Below are positions 6,946 through 15,911 of a stretch of 64,000 nucleotides of DNA, one piece after another. The stretch's first letter is position 1. Every line of letters begins with the position of its first letter. The DNA comes from an uncultured Mollicutes bacterium (GTDB lineage: Bacteria > Bacillota_I > Bacilli_A > ML615J-28 > CAG-313). A program made the translations under genes and the position numbers. Under the pieces are notes generated by a model that had not been told where the DNA came from, did not search any database, and worked only from the letters and a program-made list of their open reading frames with translations. The stretch covers positions 17,094-81,093 of the forward strand of contig URLJ01000005.1 of assembly GCA_900548675.1 (NCBI GenBank), written 5' to 3'.

Positions 6946-9441
6946 TTATTCGAATTCCATTTCATCATTTCCACCAAAAATGAAATTGCCCTTTCTTATA
7001 GATTTTTCCATAAGTTCCTCTTTTTTCTTTAACGCTTTATAGATATCATAATCTTTGGATTTTTTCATTTCATCATCATAATAATTCAAATATATATAAT
7101 AATTTGTTTTATCTGAATCTTTTAGGCCAAGTCTATGAATTCTATCTCTAGATTGAAGGTATTGGTATAAGTTATAATTTAATTCAAGATAATGTGCATC
7201 ATGGCACGCTTTATGTAAAGATACAGATTCCGCTAATGTTGCAGGATTTGTTACCAAAATTTGCAATGTACCATAGTTAAACTCATCTATTATTTTTTCT
7301 CTTTCAGATTGTTCTGTATCTCCATAAATCGTTTTTACATAATATCCTTTATCTTTTAAAACCTTATAGATCACATTGATCGTGTCTACGAAGTTGCACC
7401 ACACGATTGACTTTCTATTGTTTTTTTCCAATATAGACAAAAACTTACATATCTTACTGGTATAATAAATTTCTCCATCTATATCTGTATTTTTTTCATT
7501 AAATTCAATACTTTGATTACATTTAAATGGAACACAACCTATTTCTACTAATTTAATTGTGCTTTCAAACGAATTCATCTTTTTTGAAATAATTTGATTA
7601 TATAGTTCTCTTTCATAACTGTTTGTTTGAACTTGAATTAAATTATCATGTTCTGGGAGAGGTACGTTCAAATCTTTTTTATCTACTCTCACAAAATATG
7701 GATATAAAATATGGTTTAAATCAGAGTTCTGTAATCCAGTCTTTCTATATCTTGAATCATCAGATTTCAAAGTTGATTCAAACATTTGAAAATATGATTG
7801 TGCATAATCATCATGTAATAGAGACATCATATTAAATAGATCTATATAGCCGTTTGGCAACGGGGTACCTGTCAACGCCATTCGATATCTAGTTTTATAA
7901 GCTATTTCTTTAAGACATGCATATTTCAAACTGTCTATTTTTTTTATTCTATGAATCTCATCAAAAACAATCATTGTCTTTGAATCAACCAACTTTAGTA
8001 GTTCATTTTTCACTTTTGTAATAAGCTCATAATTCACTATAATAAGCCTTGATGTAGAGTAGTCGTGTAGCAACACATCGCTTTTTTCACTAATGCTATC
8101 GTTATTAATTAAACATAATGGTGCATGATTATCGGACTCAAACGAAACCGCATTATATTCATCTTTCCAAGACTTAGCACAATTGACTGGACCAATAACA
8201 AGCAATTTATCTACATAATTTTGATTTAGACTGCATTCATTAGCCAAATATTCAAATGCCCCAAGAACTGTTGCGGTTTTTCCACTTCCAGGAACAGAAA
8301 AGTTAAGTGATTTTTCCATCTTTACCAAATGGATTGCTGACTGTATCTGACTATCTTTAAGCGGACGTTTAATTAAAGAATTAATACCAGCTTTCAATGA
8401 TGCAAAATCAGAAGTTGACGTATAATCAGTTTTCTTTATTTCAGTTCCTTTTACGGATAATTCATCATAATTTCTATAATGCAAATCAAAATAATCTTTT
8501 GCTTTCTTTGTTAAGTAGAAAGAAATACTATTGTTGTTACATAGTTTTTCAATTTTAAGCTTAAAATCCATCAATTCAGTTATACGTTTGATGTTTTTAA
8601 GTTTAAAGCATTTTTCTTCTTTACTTAAAAAATTAGAGGTTGAAAACTCACCAATATTTTTATAATTAAGCAAAGGTATCATATCGATGTTTGATGTTAA
8701 AATTACTTCTCCAAATTCATTAAAATCAAATCTGATATAGTTAGGATTTTTAATGTATTGTTTAATTTCTTCATAATCAATTTTTTCTATCATTTTGGTA
8801 ATAATAGGGTCTGGTAAATCAACAGTTATAACATCATCCTTCTCATTATTCCAAATATTATCAAACAGATTATTGAGCTCATTTATGCTGTTTAATTCTC
8901 TTTTGCTTGGATTATCCCAGTCGATAGTAACTTGAAAAGCCTCATCATTAATTCCTGCCGCTGCTTCTGTGAAATTAGGCGAACCAATGTAAACTAGATT
9001 ATGTATTCCATCTGATATAATTCCAAACTTATCATGAACAATACCCGAAATTTTATATACCAATTTTACATCTAACTTTCCAACCGCAATTAAATAAGAA
9101 AATAAGTTAACATCATCTTGCTCACAAAGCTCGTTAATTCTTTCAACAATAATTGTTTTAGATAGTGCTGTTGTTAAAGAACTTTTTTCAGAATACCCTT
9201 TATTAATTTGCTTAATTGTTTCAGAATCTATATCTTCTGACAAAATAAGTTGCATATACCCGTCATTTTTTATAAATTCAGATATTCCTTTTTTTAGATA
9301 CTTAAAAATTCCAACCGAAAAATAAGCTGTAATTCTCTTATATAGATTGGCATTCAACAATGCTTTTGAATAAAAGTCTTCAACATCTTTCTGGTTAAAA
9401 TAAATAGTATTAAAATTAATTTTTGACAAATCTTTATTCAT
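6946..9441 (-). CDS. PLD-nuclease/SNF2 helicase fusion
   Basis: An 831-aa protein. Residues about 20-180 form a phospholipase-D-like nuclease domain with H-D-K-F-G-I-I-S-D (HxK near 136) and I-G-S-P-N-F-T-E-A-A. A linker to about 340 follows, then an SF2/SNF2 helicase. Its motifs are V-P-G-S-G-K-T (Walker A), V-F-D-E-I-H (motif II), A-L-T-G-T-P-L-P (III), W-C-N-F-V (IV), and a motif V-VI region ending S-R-D-R-I-H-R. Single HKD proteins usually dimerise. The ATG at 9441 overlaps the upstream stop by 8 nt and has no Shine-Dalgarno, which suggests coupling. It probably translocates on and cuts unmodified DNA, making it the candidate restriction subunit of the cassette. Confidence 0.88.
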   Translation of the reverse strand: MNKDLSKINFNTIYFNQKDVEDFYSKALLNANLYKRITAYFSVGIFKYLKKGISEFIKNDGYMQLILSEDIDSETIKQINKGYSEKSSLTTALSKTIIVERINELCEQDDVNLFSYLIAVGKLDVKLVYKISGIVHDKFGIISDGIHNLVYIGSPNFTEAAAGINDEAFQVTIDWDNPSKRELNSINELNNLFDNIWNNEKDDVITVDLPDPIITKMIEKIDYEEIKQYIKNPNYIRFDFNEFGEVILTSNIDMIPLLNYKNIGEFSTSNFLSKEEKCFKLKNIKRITELMDFKLKIEKLCNNNSISFYLTKKAKDYFDLHYRNYDELSVKGTEIKKTDYTSTSDFASLKAGINSLIKRPLKDSQIQSAIHLVKMEKSLNFSVPGSGKTATVLGAFEYLANECSLNQNYVDKLLVIGPVNCAKSWKDEYNAVSFESDNHAPLCLINNDSISEKSDVLLHDYSTSRLIIVNYELITKVKNELLKLVDSKTMIVFDEIHRIKKIDSLKYACLKEIAYKTRYRMALTGTPLPNGYIDLFNMMSLLHDDYAQSYFQMFESTLKSDDSRYRKTGLQNSDLNHILYPYFVRVDKKDLNVPLPEHDNLIQVQTNSYERELYNQIISKKMNSFESTIKLVEIGCVPFKCNQSIEFNEKNTDIDGEIYYTSKICKFLSILEKNNRKSIVWCNFVDTINVIYKVLKDKGYYVKTIYGDTEQSEREKIIDEFNYGTLQILVTNPATLAESVSLHKACHDAHYLELNYNLYQYLQSRDRIHRLGLKDSDKTNYYIYLNYYDDEMKKSKDYDIYKALKKKEELMEKSIRKGNFIFGGNDEMEFE

Positions 9442-10726
9442 TTTCGTTTTCAATTTGTAACTTAAGCGTTCTTACCTTGTTTTCTATTTCTGTTAATGCA
9501 TTTTTTATCTCTTCCAATTTTTGATTTGCTATAGTGTTTGATGCATTGATCAAAGGTTTAACATTAACATTATCAAGGCTTTTTAATGCATTTTTACATT
9601 CTTTAAGAGGAATATCTATTTGGTTCTTTGCAACTTGCTTTGAAACAACTTTTTCATAGTTTTCTTTGTCCTCAGTTGCTTCATCTGAATTTCTTAATTC
9701 TTTAATCGATTCATTAAAATCATCTATATCAGTTGAATCTTCGATGATTGTTTGAATCTTGTCTCCAATTGTTTCTTTATGCTCATCAATTAGTTTTTTA
9801 GTTTCAGCTGAATCCTTGAAAACTTTCTTAATTAAACCATCTCTTAAATTTTGGGTAATTAAAGCAACATCTAAAGTTAATAAATAATCAAAAAATAGAT
9901 GTTTTCTTTCTTGCTTTTCTAATTCAGTCAGATTTTTACCATCGTTCATAAAATATGTTACAAGCGGTTCAAGAGGCCAGTAAATTTTCATATCTTCAGC
10001 AATTTGATACTCACCACTTTTTCCTATGTAATCCAAGAATTCATCAACCAATTTACATGTTTTGCATATCTTACTTACATCACCTGCGGTAGTTCCATTA
10101 CCTAATAGTTCAGCAATTGATGTATAATCAAAGCTATTTTCTTTTTCTATTAACCAATATATGCTCATATTTTTGTTAATAACATTGTATCCAACCTTCT
10201 CATCTGCACCAAATTGTACTCTTAATTCATATTCTTTTAGCAACTGCCTTGTAATCTGCTTGCCATCTACTTTAATTATTGCAGCTAAAAAATATGCGAA
10301 TCTTTCGTCACTTGGAAATTCTCTATGTAAACGTCTAATACAAGTAAATCTTCTATTTCCGTCTACAACTGTTCCATCGTCTAGTACAACCCCAGGTTCT
10401 ATCTGCCCAAACTTTTCAATATCTCTTTTTGTAGAAAGATTCCTTTCTTCGTTAGTAGACCATATTAAATTTTCAACTTCATCATTATACTTTTTTGGAT
10501 CAATGTTCTTTAGGGTTGCAAGGTTTGTGTGCTCTTCGTTTTCAAATCTTTTAGCCTCCATGAACATTCTTCCATTCGTTGGATTATACACTAGGATATC
10601 AACAGGAATTTTATACACATCATATTCTTGGGAACTATTTTTTAAAACTATAGTTTTTTGCTTAGCTGTACGTTTTATTCCCCACTCTTGATAATTATCA
10701 TTTACATTTAAATTAAGAATCTCCAT
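9434..10726 (-). CDS. ParB-like nuclease/CTPase-fold protein
   Basis: A 430-aa protein. The N-terminal half is ParB/Srx-like: P-V-D-I-L-V-Y-N-P-T-N-G-R, then G-V-V-L-D-D-G-T-V-V-D-G-N-R-R near 115-129, the G-N-R-R box being the hallmark. A possible HTH follows around 205-225 (S-I-A-E-L-L-G-N-G-T-T-A-G-D-V). Residues 340-430 are Lys/Glu-rich and probably coiled coil. GGAGGA lies 8 nt before the ATG, inside the end of the 815-aa gene (14-nt overlap). ParB-like domains occur in partition, in DndB-type proteins and in several restriction loci. Here it may load or position the helicase-nuclease. Confidence 0.8.
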   Translation of the reverse strand: MEILNLNVNDNYQEWGIKRTAKQKTIVLKNSSQEYDVYKIPVDILVYNPTNGRMFMEAKRFENEEHTNLATLKNIDPKKYNDEVENLIWSTNEERNLSTKRDIEKFGQIEPGVVLDDGTVVDGNRRFTCIRRLHREFPSDERFAYFLAAIIKVDGKQITRQLLKEYELRVQFGADEKVGYNVINKNMSIYWLIEKENSFDYTSIAELLGNGTTAGDVSKICKTCKLVDEFLDYIGKSGEYQIAEDMKIYWPLEPLVTYFMNDGKNLTELEKQERKHLFFDYLLTLDVALITQNLRDGLIKKVFKDSAETKKLIDEHKETIGDKIQTIIEDSTDIDDFNESIKELRNSDEATEDKENYEKVVSKQVAKNQIDIPLKECKNALKSLDNVNVKPLINASNTIANQKLEEIKNALTEIENKVRTLKLQIENENE

Positions 10727-13160
10727 TTAAAATCTCCTCCATTTCCTTTTCATAATATTCTTTTGTTAAATATATTTTTTCCGAAGACTTCGGACAATAA
10801 TAACCCATTTCAGACAATTCAGAGTTACTAAATTCTTTCTTTATTTTATATTCATCCATCATTTTTTCTTTTAAATCTATTAATGTTAGTGAACCATATT
10901 CATTAAGAATGTCATCCAACAATATCTTCATAGATAGTTCTGATTTAGAAAAAATAATTGTTCCCAATGAATTAAGATAATTTACACTTCTAATTGTCAT
11001 AACCAAGTATGATACTATTGCTTTCGTATCAAATGAATATAACAAGTCTTTATATTCACTGTTAGTATCTAATACTTTTTTAAACTCATATGAATCTAAA
11101 TAATCGTCGATAGTATATATCCCATTATTATCAAGATTATCTTCAATATCTTTTTTTAAATTCTTAACAACACACGTTTGTTCTCTTTTAACTACATTTA
11201 AATAATTATTATCAGATATTTTTACTACCAGGCATTCATCGACTAGATCAAACATCTTGTAGTAAAAGTATTCTTTGTTAGATATTTTAGAAAGTTCATT
11301 TTCGCTTAAAATATAATCTAGATCTAATAATTCATTTTGAACCGCTTCCAACCTATTGTTAAATAAATTCGAATAAATTGCCGTATTAGTTTTTATATAA
11401 CCTATCTTTTTTAGGTTGTTAGAATTTAATAATAGTTCAACTTTTTTCGTGTCTGAGCCATATCTGATTTCTAGCTTGTCTCGCAAATAATTGTATCCAA
11501 TACATTTATGTTCATTCAAGTCTTGGCAAAGTCGTTCATAATCTTCTTTTGGTATCTCATCATCTAAAGATATCAGACCGGTCGAATTTTTATATCTATT
11601 TATTACATCACAAAAATTTGCTAAAACAGAGGCTTCTTTTAATCCCGTTACATCACGTATGTGAGAAAGATAATCTTCAACAGTACAAGGTAGTTCCATA
11701 TCCAAAATCATATTTTCTATGAATGCTTCTTTGTCTACTCCTAGCGATACTATAACTGGATTTCTTACAAATTCTATTTTTCTACCATATTTTGGGCCAA
11801 ATAATCTTTTCATCAATGCAAAAAGTTCAAATTCATCATTGATAAAATTTTTATTACATAATTCCTTGTTATTATCATAAAAAAATGAAACCGACCCATA
11901 GCCATAAAAATTATCTAGATACTTATCCATAGCTTCTATGAAATCAAACGACAAAGAATCTTCTTTATAAATCAAGAATTTTCTTCCTGTAACAGAAATA
12001 AATAATCTTTGGTGTTCGATTTTTCTAGTTTTAATTTTAATATCATCAATGTTCTTTCCTATGCAAAGCTCTTCACTATAAATATTTAATTTTGATAAAA
12101 ACTTGTTATAATCATCCGCAATATCATCAACACAAAAACTATGAAGAGAATTACTAATTACATATTTTTTAAATAGCGTAATAAAATCAAAACTTACTAA
12201 TTCATTTCCAATAATTATAAGTTTGTGTTTTCTTAATACTTTTTTGCCAAGATCACTATCAAATAAGTTTAGATCATTAATATAGTCAATTGAATTCTTT
12301 AATGGTTTTATTTCGTATTTTAAGAAGATATATTCTATTAAGACATAATCAGTTAACCCTACAAGGGCGAATTCTTCTTTTTCAAAATCATAAATGCTCA
12401 AGAATTTATAATATTTAATTTCATTATAAAAAATAGGATACGAGCTTATTCTTTTCTTTATTATTTGCCTAACTCTTTCTCTAGTTATAGACATTTCTTG
12501 AGCTATAGATTCCAGCGTTGCTCCTCGGCATTTTTTTAATACCAATTCATCCCTCGGATCGCTTGATTTTAATAAATAATCACCGATCTGCTCTTTTCTA
12601 ATTTTATAGCCATCAAACGTATTACTTATCTTATTTTCAGCAATTAATTCATCTATTATTGAATCAAATTCATATACACTCACTAAAGGATATTTATTAA
12701 GTATTTTTTCTTTTAGTACGTTATTCAAAATAGGTTCATTTTGCTTGATTTGATTTAATATTTCAGTTTTAGGACTAATCTTTATTACAGAAGATAATTC
12801 ATTAATTGCAAATAATATTTTATCGTATGATCCCTTTTGTAATTTTATCTTCTCAGAAAATTCTTCAAATTTAGAAGATAGTAAATCGCAAGTATCATAA
12901 TTTTCTTTTATTTTTTCAATTATAAATATATTGATGTCAAAGAATAGCAAACAATATATAGAATAGTAATTTGATTGCATCAAGTATAGATCATTGATTA
13001 TATTCTCTGCTGTTGGTGTTTTTCCTAAAACATTGTATATATCATCTTTTTCGATAATTTTATCTTCTATTACTGACAAAATTCTCAATAAAGTCCTACT
13101 TGAGTGTCCTTTCTCAATCAAGTTAAGTAACTTTATGTTTCGTAGTTTTATTTCATCCAT
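10713..13160 (-). CDS. Large protein with sigma-70 region-4-like HTH, function unknown
   Basis: An 815-aa cytoplasmic protein. Around residues 215-240 the segment A-T-L-E-S-I-A-Q-E-M-S-I-T-R-E-R-V-R-Q-I matches the sigma-70 region 4 helix-turn-helix. No region 2 is visible, so it is not a sigma factor. The rest is helical with repeated wHTH-like E-L-I-x-x-L patterns and no catalytic motif I can identify. AGGTGGAG lies 6 nt before the ATG, 3 nt after the Xre gene. Large proteins with one sigma-4-like HTH recur near restriction genes; a DNA-recognition or scaffold role for the methyltransferase/helicase cassette is plausible but not shown. Confidence 0.7.
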   Translation of the reverse strand: MDEIKLRNIKLLNLIEKGHSSRTLLRILSVIEDKIIEKDDIYNVLGKTPTAENIINDLYLMQSNYYSIYCLLFFDINIFIIEKIKENYDTCDLLSSKFEEFSEKIKLQKGSYDKILFAINELSSVIKISPKTEILNQIKQNEPILNNVLKEKILNKYPLVSVYEFDSIIDELIAENKISNTFDGYKIRKEQIGDYLLKSSDPRDELVLKKCRGATLESIAQEMSITRERVRQIIKKRISSYPIFYNEIKYYKFLSIYDFEKEEFALVGLTDYVLIEYIFLKYEIKPLKNSIDYINDLNLFDSDLGKKVLRKHKLIIIGNELVSFDFITLFKKYVISNSLHSFCVDDIADDYNKFLSKLNIYSEELCIGKNIDDIKIKTRKIEHQRLFISVTGRKFLIYKEDSLSFDFIEAMDKYLDNFYGYGSVSFFYDNNKELCNKNFINDEFELFALMKRLFGPKYGRKIEFVRNPVIVSLGVDKEAFIENMILDMELPCTVEDYLSHIRDVTGLKEASVLANFCDVINRYKNSTGLISLDDEIPKEDYERLCQDLNEHKCIGYNYLRDKLEIRYGSDTKKVELLLNSNNLKKIGYIKTNTAIYSNLFNNRLEAVQNELLDLDYILSENELSKISNKEYFYYKMFDLVDECLVVKISDNNYLNVVKREQTCVVKNLKKDIEDNLDNNGIYTIDDYLDSYEFKKVLDTNSEYKDLLYSFDTKAIVSYLVMTIRSVNYLNSLGTIIFSKSELSMKILLDDILNEYGSLTLIDLKEKMMDEYKIKKEFSNSELSEMGYYCPKSSEKIYLTKEYYEKEMEEILNGDS

Positions 13161-13163
13161 AAG

Positions 13164-13358
13164 TTACTCCACCTCAATATTAATGTTCTCTTTTTCAAAA
13201 TAATATTTTAATAATCTCTTTATTTTCATTGTAGGTTCATGAGAACCAGCTTCCCACCTATTAACAGTTGCAAAACTAACATTAAAAAGAGCAGCAAATT
13301 CTGCTTGAGTTAAACACATTCTTAATCTTAATTTCTTAATTGCTTCACTATATTTCAT
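13164..13358 (-). CDS. Xre-family transcriptional regulator
   Basis: A 64-aa Xre HTH protein: K-K-L-R-L-R-M-C-L-T-Q-A-E-F-A-A-L-F, then V-S-F-A-T-V-N-R-W-E-A-G. The R-W-E-x-G end of the recognition helix is the family mark. The ATG at 13358 has AGGG 6-7 nt upstream; the in-frame TTG at 13364 overlaps that site. It is the first gene of the seven-gene cassette and sits 3 nt before the 815-aa gene, so it most likely controls the operon. Confidence 0.85.
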   Translation of the reverse strand: MKYSEAIKKLRLRMCLTQAEFAALFNVSFATVNRWEAGSHEPTMKIKRLLKYYFEKENINIEVE

Positions 13359-13391
13359 AGTCAACCCTCACAAACGGAAAAATATATAATA

Positions 13392-13420
13392 ATTATAACA
13401 CTTTTATATAAAAATTGCTA
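13392..13420 (-). promoter_or_regulatory. Possible promoter of the methyltransferase/helicase cassette
   Basis: TATAAT on the minus strand at 13397-13392 lies about 35 nt before the Xre start. The matching -35 position (TAGCAA) is poor, so strength and regulation are uncertain. Confidence 0.4.
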
Positions 13421-13640
13421 GTAAGCAGCTGATAATTCAATATAATTTTTCATTTTTTCTCAAATTAATAAAATATAAATCGCTCTGCAAACCGATGAGG
13501 CACAAATTATAACCATCAAATTTTTATATTAATTGTCTCTAAGCAAATAAGTACGCCTTGTCATTGATGCCTTTAACCACATTGAGAAGCGTCTTTCATT
13601 GATGTAATTTTAATCAATTTATTGGAACTTTTCTTTTCAA
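13421..13640. other. Gene-free stretch at the right edge of the island
   Basis: No intact reading frame with a ribosome site is visible on either strand. The composition is mixed, with more GC than the surrounding intergenic DNA, which fits decayed mobile or accessory sequence. A tRNA-like fragment and spaced repeats follow immediately. Confidence 0.5.
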
Positions 13641-13643
13641 ATA

Positions 13644-13670
13644 TGTGCTAGCGAGACTTGAACCCTATAC
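13644..13670 (-). other. tRNA 3'-end-like fragment (possible attachment-site remnant)
   Basis: Read on the minus strand the segment contains GGGTTCAAGTCTCGCTAGCA, which looks like a T-loop (GTTCAAGTC) followed by the 3' acceptor strand. No matching 5' tRNA half lies upstream. Such solitary 3' ends are left when an element integrates in a tRNA gene. The T-stem is only partly paired, so chance similarity is possible. Confidence 0.35.
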
Positions 13671-13764
13671 CTATAAATGTATCTATTGATGTTGCTTATG
13701 CTCCTATAGGTAAAGTTACATCAATATTTTCATAAATATTAATTGAAAATACCTATTTTCAAAA

Positions 13765-13866
13765 TGCAACCCCCTCTAAATTTTGCTCTTTGAAAATGCA
13801 ACCCCTTCTTTTTTGGCATAAAAAAATGCAACCCCTAGCGTTTTGAACCTTTAGAATTGCAACCCC
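13765..13866. repeat. Four TGCAACCCC direct repeats with 31-bp spacing
   Basis: Copies of TGCAACCCC start at 13765, 13797, 13827 and 13858 (steps of 32, 30 and 31), mostly preceded by A-rich runs (AAAATGCAACCCC). Equal phasing near three helical turns resembles the multiple terminal repeats at IS21-family transposon ends. No istA/istB gene is present, so this would be a solo remnant or an independent protein-binding array. Confidence 0.7.
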
Positions 13867-13971
13867 ATAAATTAATGATTTGATTTATGCTATTAAAAAT
13901 GATGTTAAAAATAAGGCAAATTTCTTATTGGTGGGACTTGTACTCTGGTGATTTTATCTTTTTTTACCCTA

Positions 13972-14010
13972 AAAACAAAAAAATTGTGACAGATTTCTCG
14001 TATCACAATT
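13972..14010 (-). terminator. Terminator of the tRNA-Trp/His unit
   Basis: On the minus strand ATTGTGA (14009-14003) pairs with TCACAAT (13989-13983), followed by a run of seven T. It lies 13 nt after the tRNA-His gene. Confidence 0.8.
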
Positions 14011-14022
14011 CTAGTTCTTTTA

Positions 14023-14099
14023 TGGGGCGAATGAAGGGATTCGAACCCTCGAGTGACGGAGCCACAATCCGCTGTGTTAACCACTTCACCACATTCGCC
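14023..14099 (-). tRNA. tRNA-His (GTG)
   Basis: The cloverleaf is complete: acceptor GCGAATG/CATTCGC with the extra G-1 opposite C73, anticodon stem GCGGA/TCCGT around loop TTGTGGC (anticodon GTG), and T-loop TTCGAAT. CCA is encoded. It follows tRNA-Trp after a single base. Confidence 0.95.
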
Positions 14100-14100
14100 A

Positions 14101-14174
14101 TGGCAGGGGATGCAAGAGTCGAACTCGCATTGACGGTTTTGGAGACCGGTGTACTACCATTGTACGAATCCCCT
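14101..14174 (-). tRNA. tRNA-Trp (CCA)
   Basis: Acceptor AGGGGAT/ATCCCCT, discriminator G and encoded CCA. The anticodon loop CTCCAAA gives anticodon CCA, which reads TGG. No TCA-anticodon tRNA-Trp is seen in this window, in agreement with the standard code. Confidence 0.95.
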
Positions 14175-14189
14175 ATAGATTGCTTTTAT

Positions 14190-14218
14190 ATTATATCAAA
14201 AATTAACTTTTATTGCAA
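14190..14218 (-). promoter_or_regulatory. Promoter of the tRNA-Trp/His unit
   Basis: On the minus strand TTGCAA (14218-14213) and TATAAT (14195-14190) are separated by 17 nt and lie about 15 nt upstream of tRNA-Trp, close to the sigma-A consensus. Confidence 0.8.
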
Positions 14219-14228
14219 GTGTTTTGGT

Positions 14229-14260
14229 TAAAAAAGAAAAGGCACGTAAATTTACGTGTC
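14229..14260 (-). terminator. Terminator of the pot operon
   Basis: GACACGTAAA and TTTACGTGCC form a near-perfect hairpin at 14241-14260, followed on the minus strand by CTTTTCTTTTTT. It starts about 5 nt after the potD stop; A/T runs on both sides let it act in both directions. Confidence 0.8.
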
Positions 14261-14264
14261 TTTT

Positions 14265-15911
14265 TTATTGTTTATTTTGAAGTTTCTTTAATTTTAAACG
14301 ACGATATCTAGCTTTATCTGATGCCTTTTTATAGATTGTTATAGCGACAAAAATTCCAATAATTGCGATGATTACCGATATCCAAATCCAGTTAATTTCA
14401 TTTCCTTTTACACTTAACCACATTTTAATAACATCTTCTGTAGCATCTCCAAAGTCTTCCATGATGCCACATCTGTTTACTTCTTCTTCAGTGGGATACT
14501 GAGCTGTAAACTGGTTACCGATGTAGGTTTTGTTAATGTAAAACTCGGCTTTATCAGTTGAGGTATCTTCACAGAAGAAGTAACTTAAATCCACTACTTC
14601 CATAAAGTCGCACCACTTTAATCCGGTATTTTCCGTATCGATATATATATATTCACCATTTATAGTAATTTCAGCATCATCTAAACTTTCTATTGCGTCT
14701 TTTTTAACACTTGTATCTTGGCCATCAAAAATTATATAGTCATTATCATCTAGTGTTTCAATTTCAAAACTATTAATGCCATACCATTCATCAATTATCG
14801 TTTTGATATCTTCGCCTCCGATTGCGGAAGTATAACCAATCTTGTTCATATTTCTAGCAGCAATACTTGGAATACACAAGAAATTAAGAAAAGCTTCTGA
14901 TAATTCAACATTAGCTCCTTTAGGCATAACCCAACCATCGAACCAAATGTTGCTTCCTTCTAGTGGTATTTGATAACTTAGACCAATTCCTTCTTCTTCG
15001 GCTAACTGCATCGAGTAAACTGCATCACCACTCCAAGCAAGGTTCATATATATTTGGCCAGTAACTATATCACTTTTAGCACTATCTACTTCAAAGCCAC
15101 GAACATTCTTTTTTAGGGTTTCTAAACGTTTTTCAACTTTAGATATCGTTTTTTTATCATGGCGATTAACAATTTCATTTAGTTCTTTTTGATAGGCTAA
15201 TTTTGAAATCTCCCCTGTTTCGTATTTATCTCGCAAAGTTTTTAATTCATCTTGATATTCATTAACAACTCCGATGAAATAAGTATCGCGAACTGAATCT
15301 TTTGTAGAAACATTACCTTTTAGTTTGCTATCCCACATTACATTCCATGAAGTGAGATCTAATCCTTCAATTTGGGATATTTTCTCTTCATTATAAACGA
15401 TACCTAATGTTCCCCACATATAACCGATTGAGTATTTGTCCCAACCTCTTTCTTTAAAAAGTTTTTTAAAGAAAGGTGAGCCATATTTAGCATAGTTAGA
15501 TAACGTTCCATCTTCTTTGATATTACCTTCATCATCAAAAGCATTAGTTGAAAATTTTTCAAGCATATCTTCTCTTATCATTTTTTGAATCATATAGTCA
15601 GAAGGACAAAGAAGATCATATTTAGCACTACCACTTTTTACTTTATTGTACATTGTTTCAGGTGTATCAAAAGTAGAATATTCTATTTTTACTTTTTTAC
15701 CAGTTTCTTTAAAATAGTATGCTTCAAAGTCCTCAATAACTGAGGAAGTTCTTTCGGTATCATCATCGCTTATACCATCATCAATATAATCACCCCAGTT
15801 ATAAACTCTAAGTACTAAGGTTTTATCTTTACCACATGATGCTAAACCGAAAGATGCAAAGAAAATAAGACTAACTAAAAGGGTTATTTTTATAAATTTT
15901 ATTCTTTTCAT
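14265..15911 (-). CDS. potD: Spermidine/putrescine-binding lipoprotein, membrane-anchored form
   Basis: A 548-aa PotD, against about 350 aa usually. The signal peptide ends in the lipobox F-G-L-A-S-C (Cys near 27). The periplasmic-binding fold follows: V-Y-N-W-G-D-Y-I, A-K-Y-D-L-L-C-P-S-D, G-T-L-G-I-V-Y-N, M-N-L-A-W-S-G-D-A. A charged, helical insertion of roughly 60 residues sits near 215-275. The C-terminus adds a transmembrane helix (W-I-W-I-S-V-I-I-A-I-I-G) and a basic tail, so the protein is held by lipid and by helix. It captures polyamines for PotABC. The start overlaps the potC stop by 4 nt; last gene of the operon. Confidence 0.9.
   Translation of the reverse strand: MKRIKFIKITLLVSLIFFASFGLASCGKDKTLVLRVYNWGDYIDDGISDDDTERTSSVIEDFEAYYFKETGKKVKIEYSTFDTPETMYNKVKSGSAKYDLLCPSDYMIQKMIREDMLEKFSTNAFDDEGNIKEDGTLSNYAKYGSPFFKKLFKERGWDKYSIGYMWGTLGIVYNEEKISQIEGLDLTSWNVMWDSKLKGNVSTKDSVRDTYFIGVVNEYQDELKTLRDKYETGEISKLAYQKELNEIVNRHDKKTISKVEKRLETLKKNVRGFEVDSAKSDIVTGQIYMNLAWSGDAVYSMQLAEEEGIGLSYQIPLEGSNIWFDGWVMPKGANVELSEAFLNFLCIPSIAARNMNKIGYTSAIGGEDIKTIIDEWYGINSFEIETLDDNDYIIFDGQDTSVKKDAIESLDDAEITINGEYIYIDTENTGLKWCDFMEVVDLSYFFCEDTSTDKAEFYINKTYIGNQFTAQYPTEEEVNRCGIMEDFGDATEDVIKMWLSVKGNEINWIWISVIIAIIGIFVAITIYKKASDKARYRRLKLKKLQNKQ

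Noticed and set aside
10713..13160. Alternative sigma factor
   Set aside because: Only a region-4-like HTH is present; no region 2, and 815 aa is far too long.
13765..13866. Minimal CRISPR array
   Set aside because: The repeated core is only 9-13 bp, intervals are about 20 nt, copies diverge, and no cas gene is in the window.
13887..14231. 114-aa plus-strand reading frame
   Set aside because: It runs antisense across both tRNA genes and their terminator and has no ribosome site.
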